DNA from: Actibacterium mucosum KCTC 23349
GTDB lineage: Bacteria; Pseudomonadota; Alphaproteobacteria; Rhodobacterales; Rhodobacteraceae
Direction: 5' to 3'
Assembly: GCF_000647975.1 (NCBI RefSeq)
Contig: NZ_JFKE01000001.1
Coordinates: 496,001 to 560,000, forward strand
DNA: 64,000 nucleotides
Shown here: in pieces, positions 49,854 through 59,374 of the stretch
Layout: the number at the start of each line of letters is the position of its first letter
Numbering within the stretch: the stretch's first letter is position 1
The notes under the pieces: model-generated
The model's input: only the letters and a program-made list of their open reading frames with translations
Told to the model about the DNA's origin: nothing
The model's database searches: none
Program-made: the position numbers and the translations under genes

Positions 49854-51370
49854 GTGGTGATCAGGCTTTTCCCCGTCATCTCGTCAGGCTGCGGCAGACC
49901 CATCAGTTCCAAAACGCTGGGGGCCAGATCGGCCAGCCGCCCTTCGCGCAGGGTGGCGCCTTCGGGGCCGTTGACCAGGATCACCGGCACGGGGTTCAGC
50001 GTATGCGCGGTGTGCGGGCCGTTGGTTTCCGGGTCCCACATCATCTCGCAATTGCCGTGATCGGCGGTCACGATCATCGCGCCACCCACCTTGTCCAACG
50101 CCTCCAGCGCGGCGCCCAGGCCCTGATCCACGGCGGCGCAGGCGGCTTTGGCGGCCTCCAGATCGCCGGTATGGCCCACCATGTCGGGGTTGGCGAAGTT
50201 CACGACGATCAGATCGTATTGCGCCTCGATGGCCTCGACCAGTTTTGCCGACACTTCGGGTGCGCTCATCTCGGGTTGCAGATCGTATGTGGCGACCTTG
50301 GGCGATTTCGGCATGAACCGATCCTCGCCCGGTTCAGGTGTTTCCTTGCCGCCGTTCAGAAAGAAGGTGACATGCGGGTATTTCTCGGTCTCGGCCAGGC
50401 GGAACTGCGTTTTGCCCTGTTTGGCCACCCATTCGCCCAGCGTGTTGACGATGGCGCGCTTGGGAAAGATCGTTTTCATATAAGCGTTGTGGCGGTCGGA
50501 ATATTCGACCATGCCGGTGACGCTGGCCCAGCCGGGGCGGGCATCGGTGGCGAATTCGGCGAAGTCGGGATCGGCAAGCGCGGTCAGGATTTCGCGGGCG
50601 CGGTCGGCGCGGAAGTTGATGAACAGCAACCCGTCGCCATCTTGCGGGGCGGTGTAGGCGTTCAGGCGCGTGGCCTCGATAAACTCGTCGCTTTGGTCGC
50701 GGGCATAGCCTTTGGCGATGGCGTCGGCGGCGTCGGTGGCGGTGTGGCCTTTGCCTGTGGTGACAAGGTCATAGGCCTGCTGCACGCGTTCCCAGCGATT
50801 GTCGCGGTCCAGCGCATAGTAGCGGCCGACGAGGCTGCCGATATGGGCGCCTTGGGGCAAGGCGGCTTCCAGTTCAGCCAGCTGAGGCGCGGCGGATCGG
50901 GGGGGGACGTCGCGGCCATCGGTGACCGCGTGGATCTGTACCGGCACGCCGGCGGCGGCGATGACACACGCGGCCTCGGCGATGTGGGATTGGTGGCTGT
51001 GCACGCCACCGGGTGAGGTCAGGCCCATGATCTGCGCGGTGCCGCCCGAGGTTTTGAGCGCGTCAATGAAATCCGTCAGGGCGGGCAGGGTGGCGAAGGA
51101 GCCATCCTCGATCGACAGGTCGATCTGGCCCAGATCCATCGCCACCACGCGGCCGGCGCCGATATTGGTATGGCCAACCTCTGAATTGCCCATCTGGCCC
51201 GAGGGCAGGCCGGCATCGGGGCCAAAGGTGGTCAACGTGGCGTTGGGGCAGGTGGCGCGGATGCGGTCGAAATTTGGTGTGTCGGCAAGGGCGGGGGCGT
51301 TGTGTTCTGGTGTCGGGCCAATGCCCCAGCCGTCGAGAATGCAGAGAATAACAGGTTTAGGCGTGGTCAT
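49850..51370 (-). CDS. gpmI: 2,3-bisphosphoglycerate-independent phosphoglycerate mutase
   Basis: Glycolytic/gluconeogenic enzyme of 506 residues using two manganese ions. The N-terminal metal site is ILDGWGIG. The phosphoserine loop is GLPSGQMGNSEVGHTNIGAG in parts, near residues 52-71. Later metal blocks are NFANPDMVGHTGD near 392 and TADHGNCE near 440. The start is ATG 51370 (MTTPKPVILCILDG), although no clear Shine-Dalgarno is seen. A GTG twelve codons upstream is the alternative. Part of the rsfS-to-rppH operon. Confidence 0.95.
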   Translation of the reverse strand: MTTPKPVILCILDGWGIGPTPEHNAPALADTPNFDRIRATCPNATLTTFGPDAGLPSGQMGNSEVGHTNIGAGRVVAMDLGQIDLSIEDGSFATLPALTDFIDALKTSGGTAQIMGLTSPGGVHSHQSHIAEAACVIAAAGVPVQIHAVTDGRDVPPRSAAPQLAELEAALPQGAHIGSLVGRYYALDRDNRWERVQQAYDLVTTGKGHTATDAADAIAKGYARDQSDEFIEATRLNAYTAPQDGDGLLFINFRADRAREILTALADPDFAEFATDARPGWASVTGMVEYSDRHNAYMKTIFPKRAIVNTLGEWVAKQGKTQFRLAETEKYPHVTFFLNGGKETPEPGEDRFMPKSPKVATYDLQPEMSAPEVSAKLVEAIEAQYDLIVVNFANPDMVGHTGDLEAAKAACAAVDQGLGAALEALDKVGGAMIVTADHGNCEMMWDPETNGPHTAHTLNPVPVILVNGPEGATLREGRLADLAPSVLELMGLPQPDEMTGKSLITT

Positions 51371-51531
51371 GAGAGGAGAACCCAGCTGAATAAATGGTTG
51401 CCACACTTCTAGGGGTGGGGCGCGCCGAGGACAACCGTGTCGCTGCCCAAATGCGCGCCTTGCGGCGCATGCCTCTGGTCTCGCTTGGCGCCTTCGGCTT
51501 CGCGCTCGGGGATTGGCGTGTGGGGCCGGCG

Positions 51532-52002
51532 TTATTCCCGGTGATAGGGGGCACCGGCCAGGATCGAGGCGGCGCGATACAGTTGCTCGGCCAGCATCAC
51601 CCGGGCCAGCATATGCGGCCAGACCATGGTGCCAAAGGACAGCGCCGTGTTGGCCTCGGCCCGGAAGCCGGGTGTCAGGCCGTCGGCGCCGCCGATGACC
51701 AATGCAAGATCGGCGGTGCCGTTGTCGCGCCAGCGGGCGAGGTCTTGGGCAAATTGCGGTGAGGTTCGGGTTTTACCACGTTCATCCATGGCGCAGATCA
51801 GCGCGCCTTTCGGAATGGCGTTGCGCAGCAGGTCCGCTTCGGCTTGCTGACCGCGGTTCTTTTTGTCTTCCACTTCGGTGACGGTCAGGGGACCCAGCGA
51901 CAACGCGCGACCGGTTTTGCTGAACCGATCGGCGTAGTCGTCAAACAGCAGCTTTTCCGGACCGGAACGCATCCGGCCCACTGCACAGATTTTGACGCGC
52001 AT
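51532..52002 (-). CDS. rlmH: 23S rRNA (pseudouridine-1915-N3)-methyltransferase RlmH
   Basis: SPOUT methyltransferase of 156 residues acting on helix 69 of assembled 70S ribosomes. The SAM knot motifs are LVIGGADGLTP near residue 102 and the C-terminal LSFGTMVWPHMLARVMLAEQLYRA in parts, ending in HRE. It begins directly after the rsfS stop. 161 bases of GC-rich non-coding DNA separate it from gpmI. That gap contains one ATGCGC/GCGCAT inverted repeat near 51450 and nothing else identified. Confidence 0.95.
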   Translation of the reverse strand: MRVKICAVGRMRSGPEKLLFDDYADRFSKTGRALSLGPLTVTEVEDKKNRGQQAEADLLRNAIPKGALICAMDERGKTRTSPQFAQDLARWRDNGTADLALVIGGADGLTPGFRAEANTALSFGTMVWPHMLARVMLAEQLYRAASILAGAPYHRE

Positions 52003-52395
52003 TTAGCCCGATGTTGTGCTGCCGGCGGGCAGCCACATCTTTTCAAGCTGATAGAATTCGCGCACTTCGGGGCGGAACACGTGGACGATCACATCGCCCG
52101 CGTCAATCAACACCCAATCGCCGGTATCGCGACCCTCGGTCCGGCACAGAATGCCGAGGTCGGATTTGAGCCGGTCACCGAGTTTCTCGGAAATGGCCGA
52201 AACCTGACGCGACGAACGGCCCGAGCACACCACCATGTGGTCGGCCATGGCGGATTTTCCGCGCAGGTCGATCGACACGATGTCTTCGGCCTTGTCGTCG
52301 TCCAGAGATTTCAGGATGAGCGCGAGCGTTTCTTCGCTGGCGTTTTTATGTGCGGGGCCGGTCATCGGCACATCCGCACCAAGCGTGTCATGCAC
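52003..52395 (-). CDS. rsfS: Ribosomal silencing factor RsfS
   Basis: Binds ribosomal protein uL14 and blocks subunit joining when nutrients are short. It has up to 130 residues. Family blocks are LDDDKAEDIVSIDLRGKSAMADHMVVCSGRSSRQV in parts and GDWVLIDAGDVIVHVF near residue 90. An ATG ten codons further in (52365, MTGPAHKNAS) is an alternative start, and neither has a strong ribosome site. First gene of the leftward operon with rlmH, a pairing common in bacteria. Confidence 0.93.
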   Translation of the reverse strand: MHDTLGADVPMTGPAHKNASEETLALILKSLDDDKAEDIVSIDLRGKSAMADHMVVCSGRSSRQVSAISEKLGDRLKSDLGILCRTEGRDTGDWVLIDAGDVIVHVFRPEVREFYQLEKMWLPAGSTTSG

Positions 52396-52508
52396 TGCAT
52401 CTGCATGTAAGGACAGAACATGGTCCTCCGATCAAACGCGCCGATAATCCCCGGCGCCGGGATGCCTTCAGGCTATCATTGCAAAGATGAAATCTCAATG
52501 ACACCGTT

Positions 52509-53039
52509 TCAACCCGGTGCGGGGGTGTTGCATGGCGGAAATGTATTGCCCGGTGTTTCGGCAAGCAGTTCGGAAACCGGCAGGTTTCGCAGCACCGGGC
52601 GCAAGGGGGCGTCGGGCGCAACGCGCAGCGCGACATTGATGGTGTCCTCGGGCGCGGGTAGCCTGCCGGACGTACAGCCTTCTATGGTGATGGTCAGCGA
52701 CCCGTGAACATCGTCCGGATTGGCGGTCTTCCATGCGCGGATCGTGGCCTGCAGGGCGCGCAACGCGGTCGCATCCATATCCGACAGCACATGGATTTGC
52801 CCCTGTTGCCTGAGGGTAAACGCGCCTTGCAAATCTTCGCCCGTTGCCCCGTTGGTCGCGGTGATTTGCAAGACCGCGCCGCCGTCGCGGATATGCAGGC
52901 CTTCGGGCAGGTCGGCCTGCGCGGCAAAGCCTGCGGGATCCGCCTCCAGCGGCGAAACCTGGGCCAGTTGGGCAACAGTCAGGGGGTTCACATAACTGCA
53001 TCCAGCCAGCAGGGCGGAAGAAAACAAATAGGCGCGCAT
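52509..53039 (-). CDS. Predicted lipoprotein, unknown
   Basis: A 176-residue protein with a short signal and lipobox (MRAYLFSSALLAGCS, Cys15), so probably anchored in the outer or inner membrane. The mature part is beta-rich with two later cysteines (EGCTSGRLP, PPCNTPAPG). No family is recognised. The start ATG 53039 is set by the signal peptide. Its promoter region is shared with the divergent DUF2975-regulator pair and contains a palindrome. Confidence 0.65.
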   Translation of the reverse strand: MRAYLFSSALLAGCSYVNPLTVAQLAQVSPLEADPAGFAAQADLPEGLHIRDGGAVLQITATNGATGEDLQGAFTLRQQGQIHVLSDMDATALRALQATIRAWKTANPDDVHGSLTITIEGCTSGRLPAPEDTINVALRVAPDAPLRPVLRNLPVSELLAETPGNTFPPCNTPAPG

Positions 53040-53059
53040 TGAATGTACCTCGCGAATCA

Positions 53060-53078
53060 CTTATTGTTTAACGATAAG
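53060..53078. promoter_or_regulatory. Probable operator of the Cro-type regulator
   Basis: CTTATTGTT-T-AACGATAAG is a 19-bp palindrome with 8 of 9 arm positions matching, centred at 53069. It lies midway between the lipoprotein start (53039) and the DUF2975 start (53103), where a dimeric regulator could control both directions. The assignment to the adjacent Cro-type protein is inferred. Confidence 0.55.
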
Positions 53079-53102
53079 TTTTTCGTGTTAGTGAGGCAAG
53101 AT

Positions 53103-53633
53103 ATGACACAACTTCCTTCCCGCACCCGGCAATTGTCGGCCGTGTTTCGCGTATTATCGCTGGTCTCGGTCGGGGGATTTGCCCTGTTTGCACTGCTGGT
53201 GGTTTTTGCCTTGGTGACGAAATCCGCGCTGGGCTTTGTCGCGTTGGAACACAGGGACGAGACCGGGGTGCTGGCCACCGCCCTGTTGGCGGCCTTTGCC
53301 CTGATTGGTGCCGCCGCCACCATTGCAGCGCTTTGGTACACCGCGCGCCTGTTTGGTATTTATGCCAAGGGCGAGCCGCTGTCGGTCGAGGCCGCGGACA
53401 CGCTGCGGCTGATCGCCTTTGCCCTGCTGGCCAAGGCCGGGCTGGCGATCCTGTCGCCGATCTATACCAGCCTCGTGCTCAGCATCGATGCGTTGCCCGG
53501 CGCGCGGTCGCTGACCGTGTCGCTGGATATGGGGCAATTGGGCCTGCTTTTGGCGGCGGGCTTGATCTATACCGTGGGCGTCGTAATGCGGCAGGCAGTG
53601 GATATTGCCGCCGAAAACCGGGGGTTCGTCTGA
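53103..53633 (+). CDS. DUF2975 membrane protein
   Basis: A 176-residue protein with four hydrophobic segments (about 18-40, 58-82, 102-122 and 142-162). The typical DUF2975 motif FGIYAKGEPLSVEAADTLR lies near residue 90. DUF2975 genes are nearly always followed by a small Cro/C1-like regulator, as here, where the TGA overlaps the regulator ATG. The function of the membrane partner is unknown; the pair resembles small sensor-regulator systems. Confidence 0.85.
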   Translation: MTQLPSRTRQLSAVFRVLSLVSVGGFALFALLVVFALVTKSALGFVALEHRDETGVLATALLAAFALIGAAATIAALWYTARLFGIYAKGEPLSVEAADTLRLIAFALLAKAGLAILSPIYTSLVLSIDALPGARSLTVSLDMGQLGLLLAAGLIYTVGVVMRQAVDIAAENRGFV

Positions 53634-53836
53634 TGCAGATCGTGGTGCGGCTGGACGTGATGCTGGCGCGGCGCAAGATGAAGTCGCGCGAATTGGCGGC
53701 GCAGGTTGGCATCACGGAACAGAACATCTCGTTGCTCAAAAGCGGCAAGGTCAAAGGCATCCGGTTCGAAACGCTGGCCCGGATCTGCGAGGTTCTGGAT
53801 TGTCAGCCAGGTGATATACTGGAGGCCGAGGCCTGA
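53633..53836 (+). CDS. Cro/CI-type (YozG-like) helix-turn-helix regulator
   Basis: A 67-residue DNA-binding protein with MLARRKMKSRELAAQVGITEQNISLLKSGKVKGI, in parts, as the HTH (about 9-42). FETLARICEVLDCQPGDILE, the standard second half, follows. Translationally coupled to DUF2975. Its 3' end overlaps the convergent MscS gene by 34 bases. Confidence 0.9.
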   Translation: MQIVVRLDVMLARRKMKSRELAAQVGITEQNISLLKSGKVKGIRFETLARICEVLDCQPGDILEAEA

Positions 53837-55197
53837 TCGCTCAGCACCCGCACCTCGCGCTGCGGGAAGGGGATCGAGAAACCGTGTTCCTGGAACGCAT
53901 CCCACAGCGCCAGATAAACCGCGCCGCGAATATTGGTCAGCCCGCCGGTGGGGTCGTTGATCCAGAACCGCAGGATGTAATCAACCGAACTGTCGCCAAA
54001 GCCCACAACGTGGCAGACCGGCGGGCGGCTGGTCAGGACACGGTCGACGGATTTGGCGGCCTCGATCGCCACGGCCCGCACCTTGTGCGGGTCGTCGTCA
54101 TAGGCGGTGCCGAAATGGATATCGAGGCGGACGAAGTCGTTGGTGTGCGACCAGTTGACCACCTGGTTGGTGATCAGATCCTCGTTCGGGATCAGGTATT
54201 CGCGACCGTCCCGCGTGACAACCGAAACGTAGCGGGCGCCCAACGCGTTGATCCAGCCGAAGGTCTCGCCCAGGCTGATCACGTCACCGGGTTTGATCGA
54301 CTTGTCCAGCAGAATGATGATGCCCGACACCAGGTTCGACACCACCTTTTGCAGGCCAAAGCCCAGTCCCACGCCGATGGCGCCCGACAGCACCGCAAGG
54401 CCGGTCAGGTCGACACCGACGGTTTTCAGGCCAATGAAAAACGCCGCGCCGTACAGCAGCACCTGGACAAATTTCACCACCAGCACCTGCATGGATGGCG
54501 ACATGTCGTCAACCTTTTGCACCCGGCTTGCCGTGGTCGACGACAGGAACCGCGCGGCATAAAACAGCGCCCCCAGGGCCACAACCGCCTGCACGATCAG
54601 AAGCAGCGAGATGCGCGTGCCGCCAAACTCCAACGCGGCGGTGTCCAGCAGGCTGGCGGCCTCGCCGACAATGCCAAGGATCGACAGGGTCACATAGACC
54701 CACGCGCCATAACGCACGACCCAGCGCAGCAGGGGCGAGTGGATCAGCCGCGTCGCCAGGATCACCACCAGCCACGCAGTGGCCAGGTTGGTGAGGATGC
54801 CGAACAGGTAACTGCGGCTGGGCCACGTGACCTCACGCAGGATGCTCAGCGCGATCCACATCACGGCCACGAAAAAGATCATCCGCAACCGGCGATGGAT
54901 CACCAGCCCGACACGGATGCGCCATTTCGGCCAGCCCGCGCGGCGGCGCAGCCATTCGTGGAAGGGTCGGCGCAGTGCTGCGGCAAGCAGATGCGCGATC
55001 AGGAACAGGCCGATGGCACCGGCAATCTGATAGAGGCCGATCTCGGAAAACGCGGAATCGGCATAGCGACCCAAACGCGTCAGGATGATCTGCCCCAGTT
55101 CCAGCGCCTCTTGCGCGGCTTCGGCGGCGGTTTCCGCCGGGGCGTTGTCGCCGGGGGCCTGGGTCGTGGCCTCTTCGATCTGGGTGTCCTGCTCCAT
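53803..55197 (-). CDS. MscS-family mechanosensitive channel
   Basis: A 464-residue inner-membrane protein. Six or so helices (from about residue 55) precede the MscS core: pore helix AIGVGLGFGLQKVVSNLVSGIIILLDKSIKPGD, in parts, near 285-317. The beta domain (LGARYVSVVTRDGREYLIPNEDLI) and the C-terminal alpha-beta domain follow. The start is ATG 55197 (MEQDTQIEEATTQAPGD), giving a 40-residue acidic cytosolic lead. It protects against osmotic downshift. Confidence 0.92.
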   Translation of the reverse strand: MEQDTQIEEATTQAPGDNAPAETAAEAAQEALELGQIILTRLGRYADSAFSEIGLYQIAGAIGLFLIAHLLAAALRRPFHEWLRRRAGWPKWRIRVGLVIHRRLRMIFFVAVMWIALSILREVTWPSRSYLFGILTNLATAWLVVILATRLIHSPLLRWVVRYGAWVYVTLSILGIVGEAASLLDTAALEFGGTRISLLLIVQAVVALGALFYAARFLSSTTASRVQKVDDMSPSMQVLVVKFVQVLLYGAAFFIGLKTVGVDLTGLAVLSGAIGVGLGFGLQKVVSNLVSGIIILLDKSIKPGDVISLGETFGWINALGARYVSVVTRDGREYLIPNEDLITNQVVNWSHTNDFVRLDIHFGTAYDDDPHKVRAVAIEAAKSVDRVLTSRPPVCHVVGFGDSSVDYILRFWINDPTGGLTNIRGAVYLALWDAFQEHGFSIPFPQREVRVLSDQASASSISPG

Positions 55198-55428
55198 TTC
55201 GCCATACTGCGCGGGGGCGGGGCAACGGGCAAGCCCCAGACAAGCCCCACCCTTGATAGACTCGGCCAAGCCGTGTATCCCCCGCCCATGACCCGCATCT
55301 TTGATATCGGTGACCGTGCCCGCCTGCGCGAACGGTTTTACGGGGCAACCCACACGGTGCTGGCCCGCCTATAAAGGTGCGCCACCGTTCCCCTTTGATT
55401 GATGCTTACTTTACGGGAGAGGTCCCTC

Positions 55429-56835
55429 ATGTCCCCCAAGACACTCTATGACAAAATCTGGGATGCCCATGTCGCGCATGAAGCCGACGATGGCACCTGC
55501 CTTCTTTATATCGACCGCCATCTGGTGCACGAAGTGACCAGCCCGCAGGCCTTCGAAGGGCTGCGCATGGCCGGTCGCCCGGTGCGCGCGCCGGAAAAAA
55601 CTATCGCCGTGCCGGACCACAACGTGCCCACCACGCCGGGCCGCGAAGACCCTGCCAACATGACCGAAGACAGCGCCATCCAGGTGGCCGCTCTGGACAA
55701 GAACGCGAAAGAGTTCGGCATCCACTATTACCCGGTGACCGACATCCGTCAGGGCATCGTGCACATCGTTGGCCCCGAACAGGGCTGGACCCTGCCGGGT
55801 ATGACCGTGGTCTGCGGCGACAGCCACACGGCGACCCACGGCGCGTTCGGCGCGCTGGCCCACGGCATCGGCACCTCGGAAGTGGAACACGTGCTGGCCA
55901 CCCAGACGCTGATCCAGAAAAAATCCAAGAACATGAAGGTCGAGATCACCGGCAAGCTGCGCCCCGGTGTCACCGCCAAGGACATCACCCTTGCCGTGAT
56001 CGGCGCCACCGGCACGGCGGGCGGCACCGGCTATGTGATCGAATATTGTGGCGAAGCCATCCGCGATCTGTCGATGGAAGGCCGCATGACCGTCTGCAAC
56101 ATGGCCATCGAAGGCGGCGCCCGCGCCGGTCTGATCGCGCCGGATGAGAAGACGTTCGAATACGTGAACGGCCGCCCCCACGCGCCGAAAGGTGCCCAAT
56201 GGGAGGCCGCGCTGAACTGGTGGAAGACCCTTTACACCGACGAAGGCGCGCATTTCGATCAGGTCATCACCCTGAAAGGTGAAGAGATCGAGCCGGTTGT
56301 AACCTGGGGCACCAGCCCCGAAGACGTGCTGCCGATTACCGCCACCGTGCCCGCGCCCGAAGATTTCGAAGGCGGCAAGGTCGAGGCCGCGCGCCGGTCG
56401 ATCGACTATATGGGCCTGACCCCGGGCCAGAAACTGTCGGATATCGCGATCGACACCGTCTTTATCGGCTCGTGCACCAATGGCCGCATCGAAGACCTGC
56501 GCGCCGCCGCCGAGATCGTGAAAGGCAAAAAGATCAAGGACGGCATGCGTGCCATGGTTGTGCCCGGCTCGGGCTTGGTGCGGTTGCAGGCCGAGGAAGA
56601 AGGCCTTGCCGATGTGTTCAAAGAGGCCGGGTTCGAATGGCGCCTTGCGGGTTGTTCGATGTGCCTGGCCATGAACCCCGATCAGCTGTCCGAGGGCGAA
56701 CGCTGTGCCTCAACCTCGAACCGCAATTTCGAGGGGCGCCAAGGCTATAAGGGCCGCACCCACCTTGTGTCGCCCGCCATGGCCGCAGCTGCCGCGATCA
56801 CCGGCAAGCTGACCGATGTGCGCGAGCTGATGTAA
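55429..56835 (+). CDS. leuC: 3-isopropylmalate dehydratase, large subunit
   Basis: Aconitase-family iron-sulfur enzyme of leucine synthesis. It has 468 residues. Cluster cysteines are in FIGSCTNGR near residue 348 and [12 protein letters not shown] near 408-411. Substrate block [12 protein letters not shown] lies near 131. The start is ATG 55429, with GGGAGAGG 6 bases upstream. The partner leuD follows 845 bases later, with a glycosyltransferase-like gene in between. Confidence 0.96.
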   Translation: MSPKTLYDKIWDAHVAHEADDGTCLLYIDRHLVHEVTSPQAFEGLRMAGRPVRAPEKTIAVPDHNVPTTPGREDPANMTEDSAIQVAALDKNAKEFGIHYYPVTDIRQGIVHIVGPEQGWTLPGMTVVCGDSHTATHGAFGALAHGIGTSEVEHVLATQTLIQKKSKNMKVEITGKLRPGVTAKDITLAVIGATGTAGGTGYVIEYCGEAIRDLSMEGRMTVCNMAIEGGARAGLIAPDEKTFEYVNGRPHAPKGAQWEAALNWWKTLYTDEGAHFDQVITLKGEEIEPVVTWGTSPEDVLPITATVPAPEDFEGGKVEAARRSIDYMGLTPGQKLSDIAIDTVFIGSCTNGRIEDLRAAAEIVKGKKIKDGMRAMVVPGSGLVRLQAEEEGLADVFKEAGFEWRLAGCSMCLAMNPDQLSEGERCASTSNRNFEGRQGYKGRTHLVSPAMAAAAAITGKLTDVRELM

Positions 56836-56846
56836 CGGCGCGCGCT

Positions 56847-57680
56847 GTGTCGTCGGGCCCTGATACCTTGTTGCCAGCGGTCGCCTCTCTCTGGATTGGC
56901 GGATCGCTGAACTGGCTGCATGAATTGTCGCTGGCCAGTTTCGTGTGGCATGGCCATCGGGTCGTGGTGTTCTACACCGGGCCCGAAGCACCGGCTGTGC
57001 CCGAAGGGGTCGAGACGATCCCGGCGGCCGAGGTGTGGGACCCTGCGGAAAACGGGTTGGCCGATGGCACTCCGGCGATGTTGTCGGATATCTTCCGGCT
57101 GCATCTGCTCAAACAGACCGATATGATCTGGATCGACACCGACATGGTGGCTGTGCGCCCGTTGCCGGTGGCCGACTACCATGTCGGGTTCGAGCCGCCG
57201 GGTTCCGTCAACGGGGCCGTGCTGCGCCTGCCCCAGGACAGCAAGACCCTGAACCAACTGCTCGACTGGTTCGCCGATCCCGAATGGGTTCCGCCATGGC
57301 TGGGCAAACCCCAGCAGGCCGAGGTCGCCGCCGTCCCGCCCGGCCGGCGGTTGCTGAAATCCATTCAGGTGAACCGCCCCTCGCTGGGCCCGCGCGCGCT
57401 GCAATACACGTTGCGCAAGTCCGGCGAGCTGCACCACGCGGTGGAACCGGATGTGTTCTATCCCATCCGGGGCGTCATGACTGACGTGTTTTTCAGCGGC
57501 TATTGCGGCGACGACACCTGGCTGACCGACGACACGCTAGCGGTGCATCTCTATGCCTCGCTGGTGCGCCCCTATCACAAGAACCACAGACCCGAAGACA
57601 ACAGCTTCATAGCCCGCACCGCCCGAAAGATCGGGTTCGACCTGAGCGGCCTGAAGCAGCAAAACCGAGGAAACCGATAA
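56847..57680 (+). CDS. Glycosyltransferase-like protein with DXD motif
   Basis: A 277-residue protein resembling the GT32/capsule-sugar-binding DXD family. An N-terminal [18 protein letters not shown] is followed by the sugar-nucleotide metal motif [12 protein letters not shown] near residue 95. A late histidine segment ([15 protein letters not shown]) is present. It starts at GTG 56847, 11 bases after leuC. Its stop overlaps the leuD ATG by one base, so it is translated within the leu operon. No link to leucine synthesis is evident, and the acceptor is unknown. Confidence 0.75.
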   Translation: MSSGPDTLLPAVASLWIGGSLNWLHELSLASFVWHGHRVVVFYTGPEAPAVPEGVETIPAAEVWDPAENGLADGTPAMLSDIFRLHLLKQTDMIWIDTDMVAVRPLPVADYHVGFEPPGSVNGAVLRLPQDSKTLNQLLDWFADPEWVPPWLGKPQQAEVAAVPPGRRLLKSIQVNRPSLGPRALQYTLRKSGELHHAVEPDVFYPIRGVMTDVFFSGYCGDDTWLTDDTLAVHLYASLVRPYHKNHRPEDNSFIARTARKIGFDLSGLKQQNRGNR

Positions 57681-58285
57681 TGGACAAATTCACCAAACTC
57701 ACCGGGATCGCGGCGCCGATGCCGCTGGTCAATATCGACACAGACATGATCATTCCCAAGGTCTTTCTGAAGACGATCAAGCGTTCAGGTCTGGGTGTGA
57801 ACCTGTTCGACGAGATGCGCTATGACCGCGAAGGCAACGAGATCGAGGATTTCGTGCTGAACAAACCGGCCTATCGCAACGCCGAAATCCTTGTGGCCGG
57901 CGACAACTTCGGGTGCGGCTCAAGCCGCGAACATGCGCCCTGGGCGATCAAAGATTTCGGCATCAAATGTGTAATTTCGACCAGTTTCGCCGACATTTTT
58001 TATAACAATTGTTTTAAGAATGGCATCTTGCCCATCGTTTTGCCGCAAGAAGACGTCGACAAACTGATGGACGATGCCAATCGCGGCGCGAATGCAACCG
58101 TGACGGTCGACCTCGAAAATCAGACCATCACCGGCCCCGATGGCGGTGAGATTTCTTTTGAAGTTGACGCTTTTCGCAAGCATTGCCTGCTGAACGGACT
58201 GGACGATATTGGCCTCACCATGGAAAAATCCACGTCGATTGATGCGTTTGAGGAAACAGCGGCACAAGCACGTCCTTGGGTCTAA
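57680..58285 (+). CDS. leuD: 3-isopropylmalate dehydratase, small subunit
   Basis: Swivel-domain subunit of the LeuCD isomerase, with 201 residues. Diagnostic blocks are [15 protein letters not shown] near residue 18 and [14 protein letters not shown] near 76. The start ATG 57680 overlaps the upstream stop (TAATG) and has GAGGAAA before it. A clear terminator follows 25 bases after the stop. Confidence 0.96.
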   Translation: MDKFTKLTGIAAPMPLVNIDTDMIIPKVFLKTIKRSGLGVNLFDEMRYDREGNEIEDFVLNKPAYRNAEILVAGDNFGCGSSREHAPWAIKDFGIKCVISTSFADIFYNNCFKNGILPIVLPQEDVDKLMDDANRGANATVTVDLENQTITGPDGGEISFEVDAFRKHCLLNGLDDIGLTMEKSTSIDAFEETAAQARPWV

Positions 58286-58309
58286 CCATCGCCGATCCAC
58301 AAGATATTG

Positions 58310-58335
58310 GGCCGTCCCACAGGGGCGGCCTTTTT
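58310..58335 (+). terminator. Rho-independent terminator after leuD
   Basis: GGCCGTCCC (58310-58318) pairs with GGGGCGGCC (58322-58330), nine pairs with one G-U, around an ACA loop. TTTTT follows at 58331-58335. It ends the leuC-GT-leuD transcript. Confidence 0.9.
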
Positions 58336-58395
58336 GCGCTTTGCAATTGATGCAATCCAGCGACAGTTTTACCCAGAATTTGCCACATTGATTCC

Positions 58396-58407
58396 GTTAA
58401 GCTTAAC
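58396..58407. promoter_or_regulatory. 12-bp palindrome upstream of the membrane-protein gene
   Basis: GTTAAGCTTAAC is perfectly symmetric and lies about 135 bases before the GTG at 58541, in the 255-base gap after leuD. The gap otherwise holds the leuD terminator and no coding sequence. It could be an operator or part of a promoter. Confidence 0.3.
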
Positions 58408-58540
58408 AAAGTCTTGCGGGACAAAGTGAAAGTAGGCAAAATTTGGGCAAGAATGAGGCAGCCCGCCTAAATCCGCGGGAACAAGTTGGGAAAAGGGACC
58501 GGCATCGTACCGGAACCGACCAGTTTGGGGAAAATGAGCA

Positions 58541-59374
58541 GTGATCGCTCAACTAACAGGTGCCGTCGCCCGAGCATTCCTCGTGGTGATGATGATCGTA
58601 ACGCCGTCGGTGTTTCTGCCGAACGTGTCCTCGGACGCGTCGCAGATCGTCGCGTTTGTTGCCATCTTTGCCGGTGCGCTCACCCTTTTTGAATATGTCG
58701 CGACCTATCCGGGGTTGATCGAGTTCCGCGACGCCCCGCCGTTCAACCGCATTCGGTTTGCCGCAATGTTCCTGACTATTTTGATGTTATCGGTGTTGTG
58801 CCGAGGCATGCAGGAAAGCGGTCTGGCCATTGGATTGGTTCAGGCACTTGGCGGGTTGGTCGGGCAAGTGCTGGACTTTCCCTACAGTCCTGTTCGATTG
58901 ATGGTGTTGGCTTTGCCGGACGCGGCCTCTGTCGAGCAGGTGGACAAAGTGCGCATGGCGGCCGGTCTGGCCTATTTCATGTCGCTTGTTTCTTTGTTGA
59001 CCCTGGCCTTGATTATTCGGTTCACACGTTGGCCGCTGGGGAATGGCTCGTTCAATGTTTGGGTGAACCTGCCAACCTTTGATCCAACAGCTGGCGGTGG
59101 CGTTGTAACGCGTCTTACACGGATCGCGCAGTTTAACATCGCCGTGGGCTTTGTCCTGCCGTTCCTGTTTCCGGCCATTCTCAAGTTGACCTCGACATAT
59201 TTCGCGCCACTATCGGTTGAGCAGCCGCAGACACTGATATGGACAATCACCGCATGGGCCCTGTTACCAGCCAACCTGTTCATGCGCGGCGTGGCAATCC
59301 AGCGGATTGCGACGTTAATCGAAGAGCAGCGCCGCCGCGCCGATCCCGGGGAAGAGGGTTTGCAGCCGGTCTGA
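58541..59374 (+). CDS. Multi-pass membrane protein, unknown
   Basis: A 277-residue protein with about six hydrophobic segments (8-28, 35-52, 70-90, 98-112, 142-162 and 195-215, plus one near 235-252). The central loop (FPYSPVRLMVLALPDAASVEQVDKVRMAAG) carries the charge. It starts at GTG 58541 behind a GGGGAAAAT stretch. I recognise no family. The following gene's frame overlaps its 3' end. Confidence 0.6.
   Translation: MIAQLTGAVARAFLVVMMIVTPSVFLPNVSSDASQIVAFVAIFAGALTLFEYVATYPGLIEFRDAPPFNRIRFAAMFLTILMLSVLCRGMQESGLAIGLVQALGGLVGQVLDFPYSPVRLMVLALPDAASVEQVDKVRMAAGLAYFMSLVSLLTLALIIRFTRWPLGNGSFNVWVNLPTFDPTAGGGVVTRLTRIAQFNIAVGFVLPFLFPAILKLTSTYFAPLSVEQPQTLIWTITAWALLPANLFMRGVAIQRIATLIEEQRRRADPGEEGLQPV

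Noticed and set aside
58396-58407. CtrA-binding site (TTAA-N7-TTAA)
   Set aside because: GTTAAGCTTAAC has the two half-sites only 2 bases apart, not 7.
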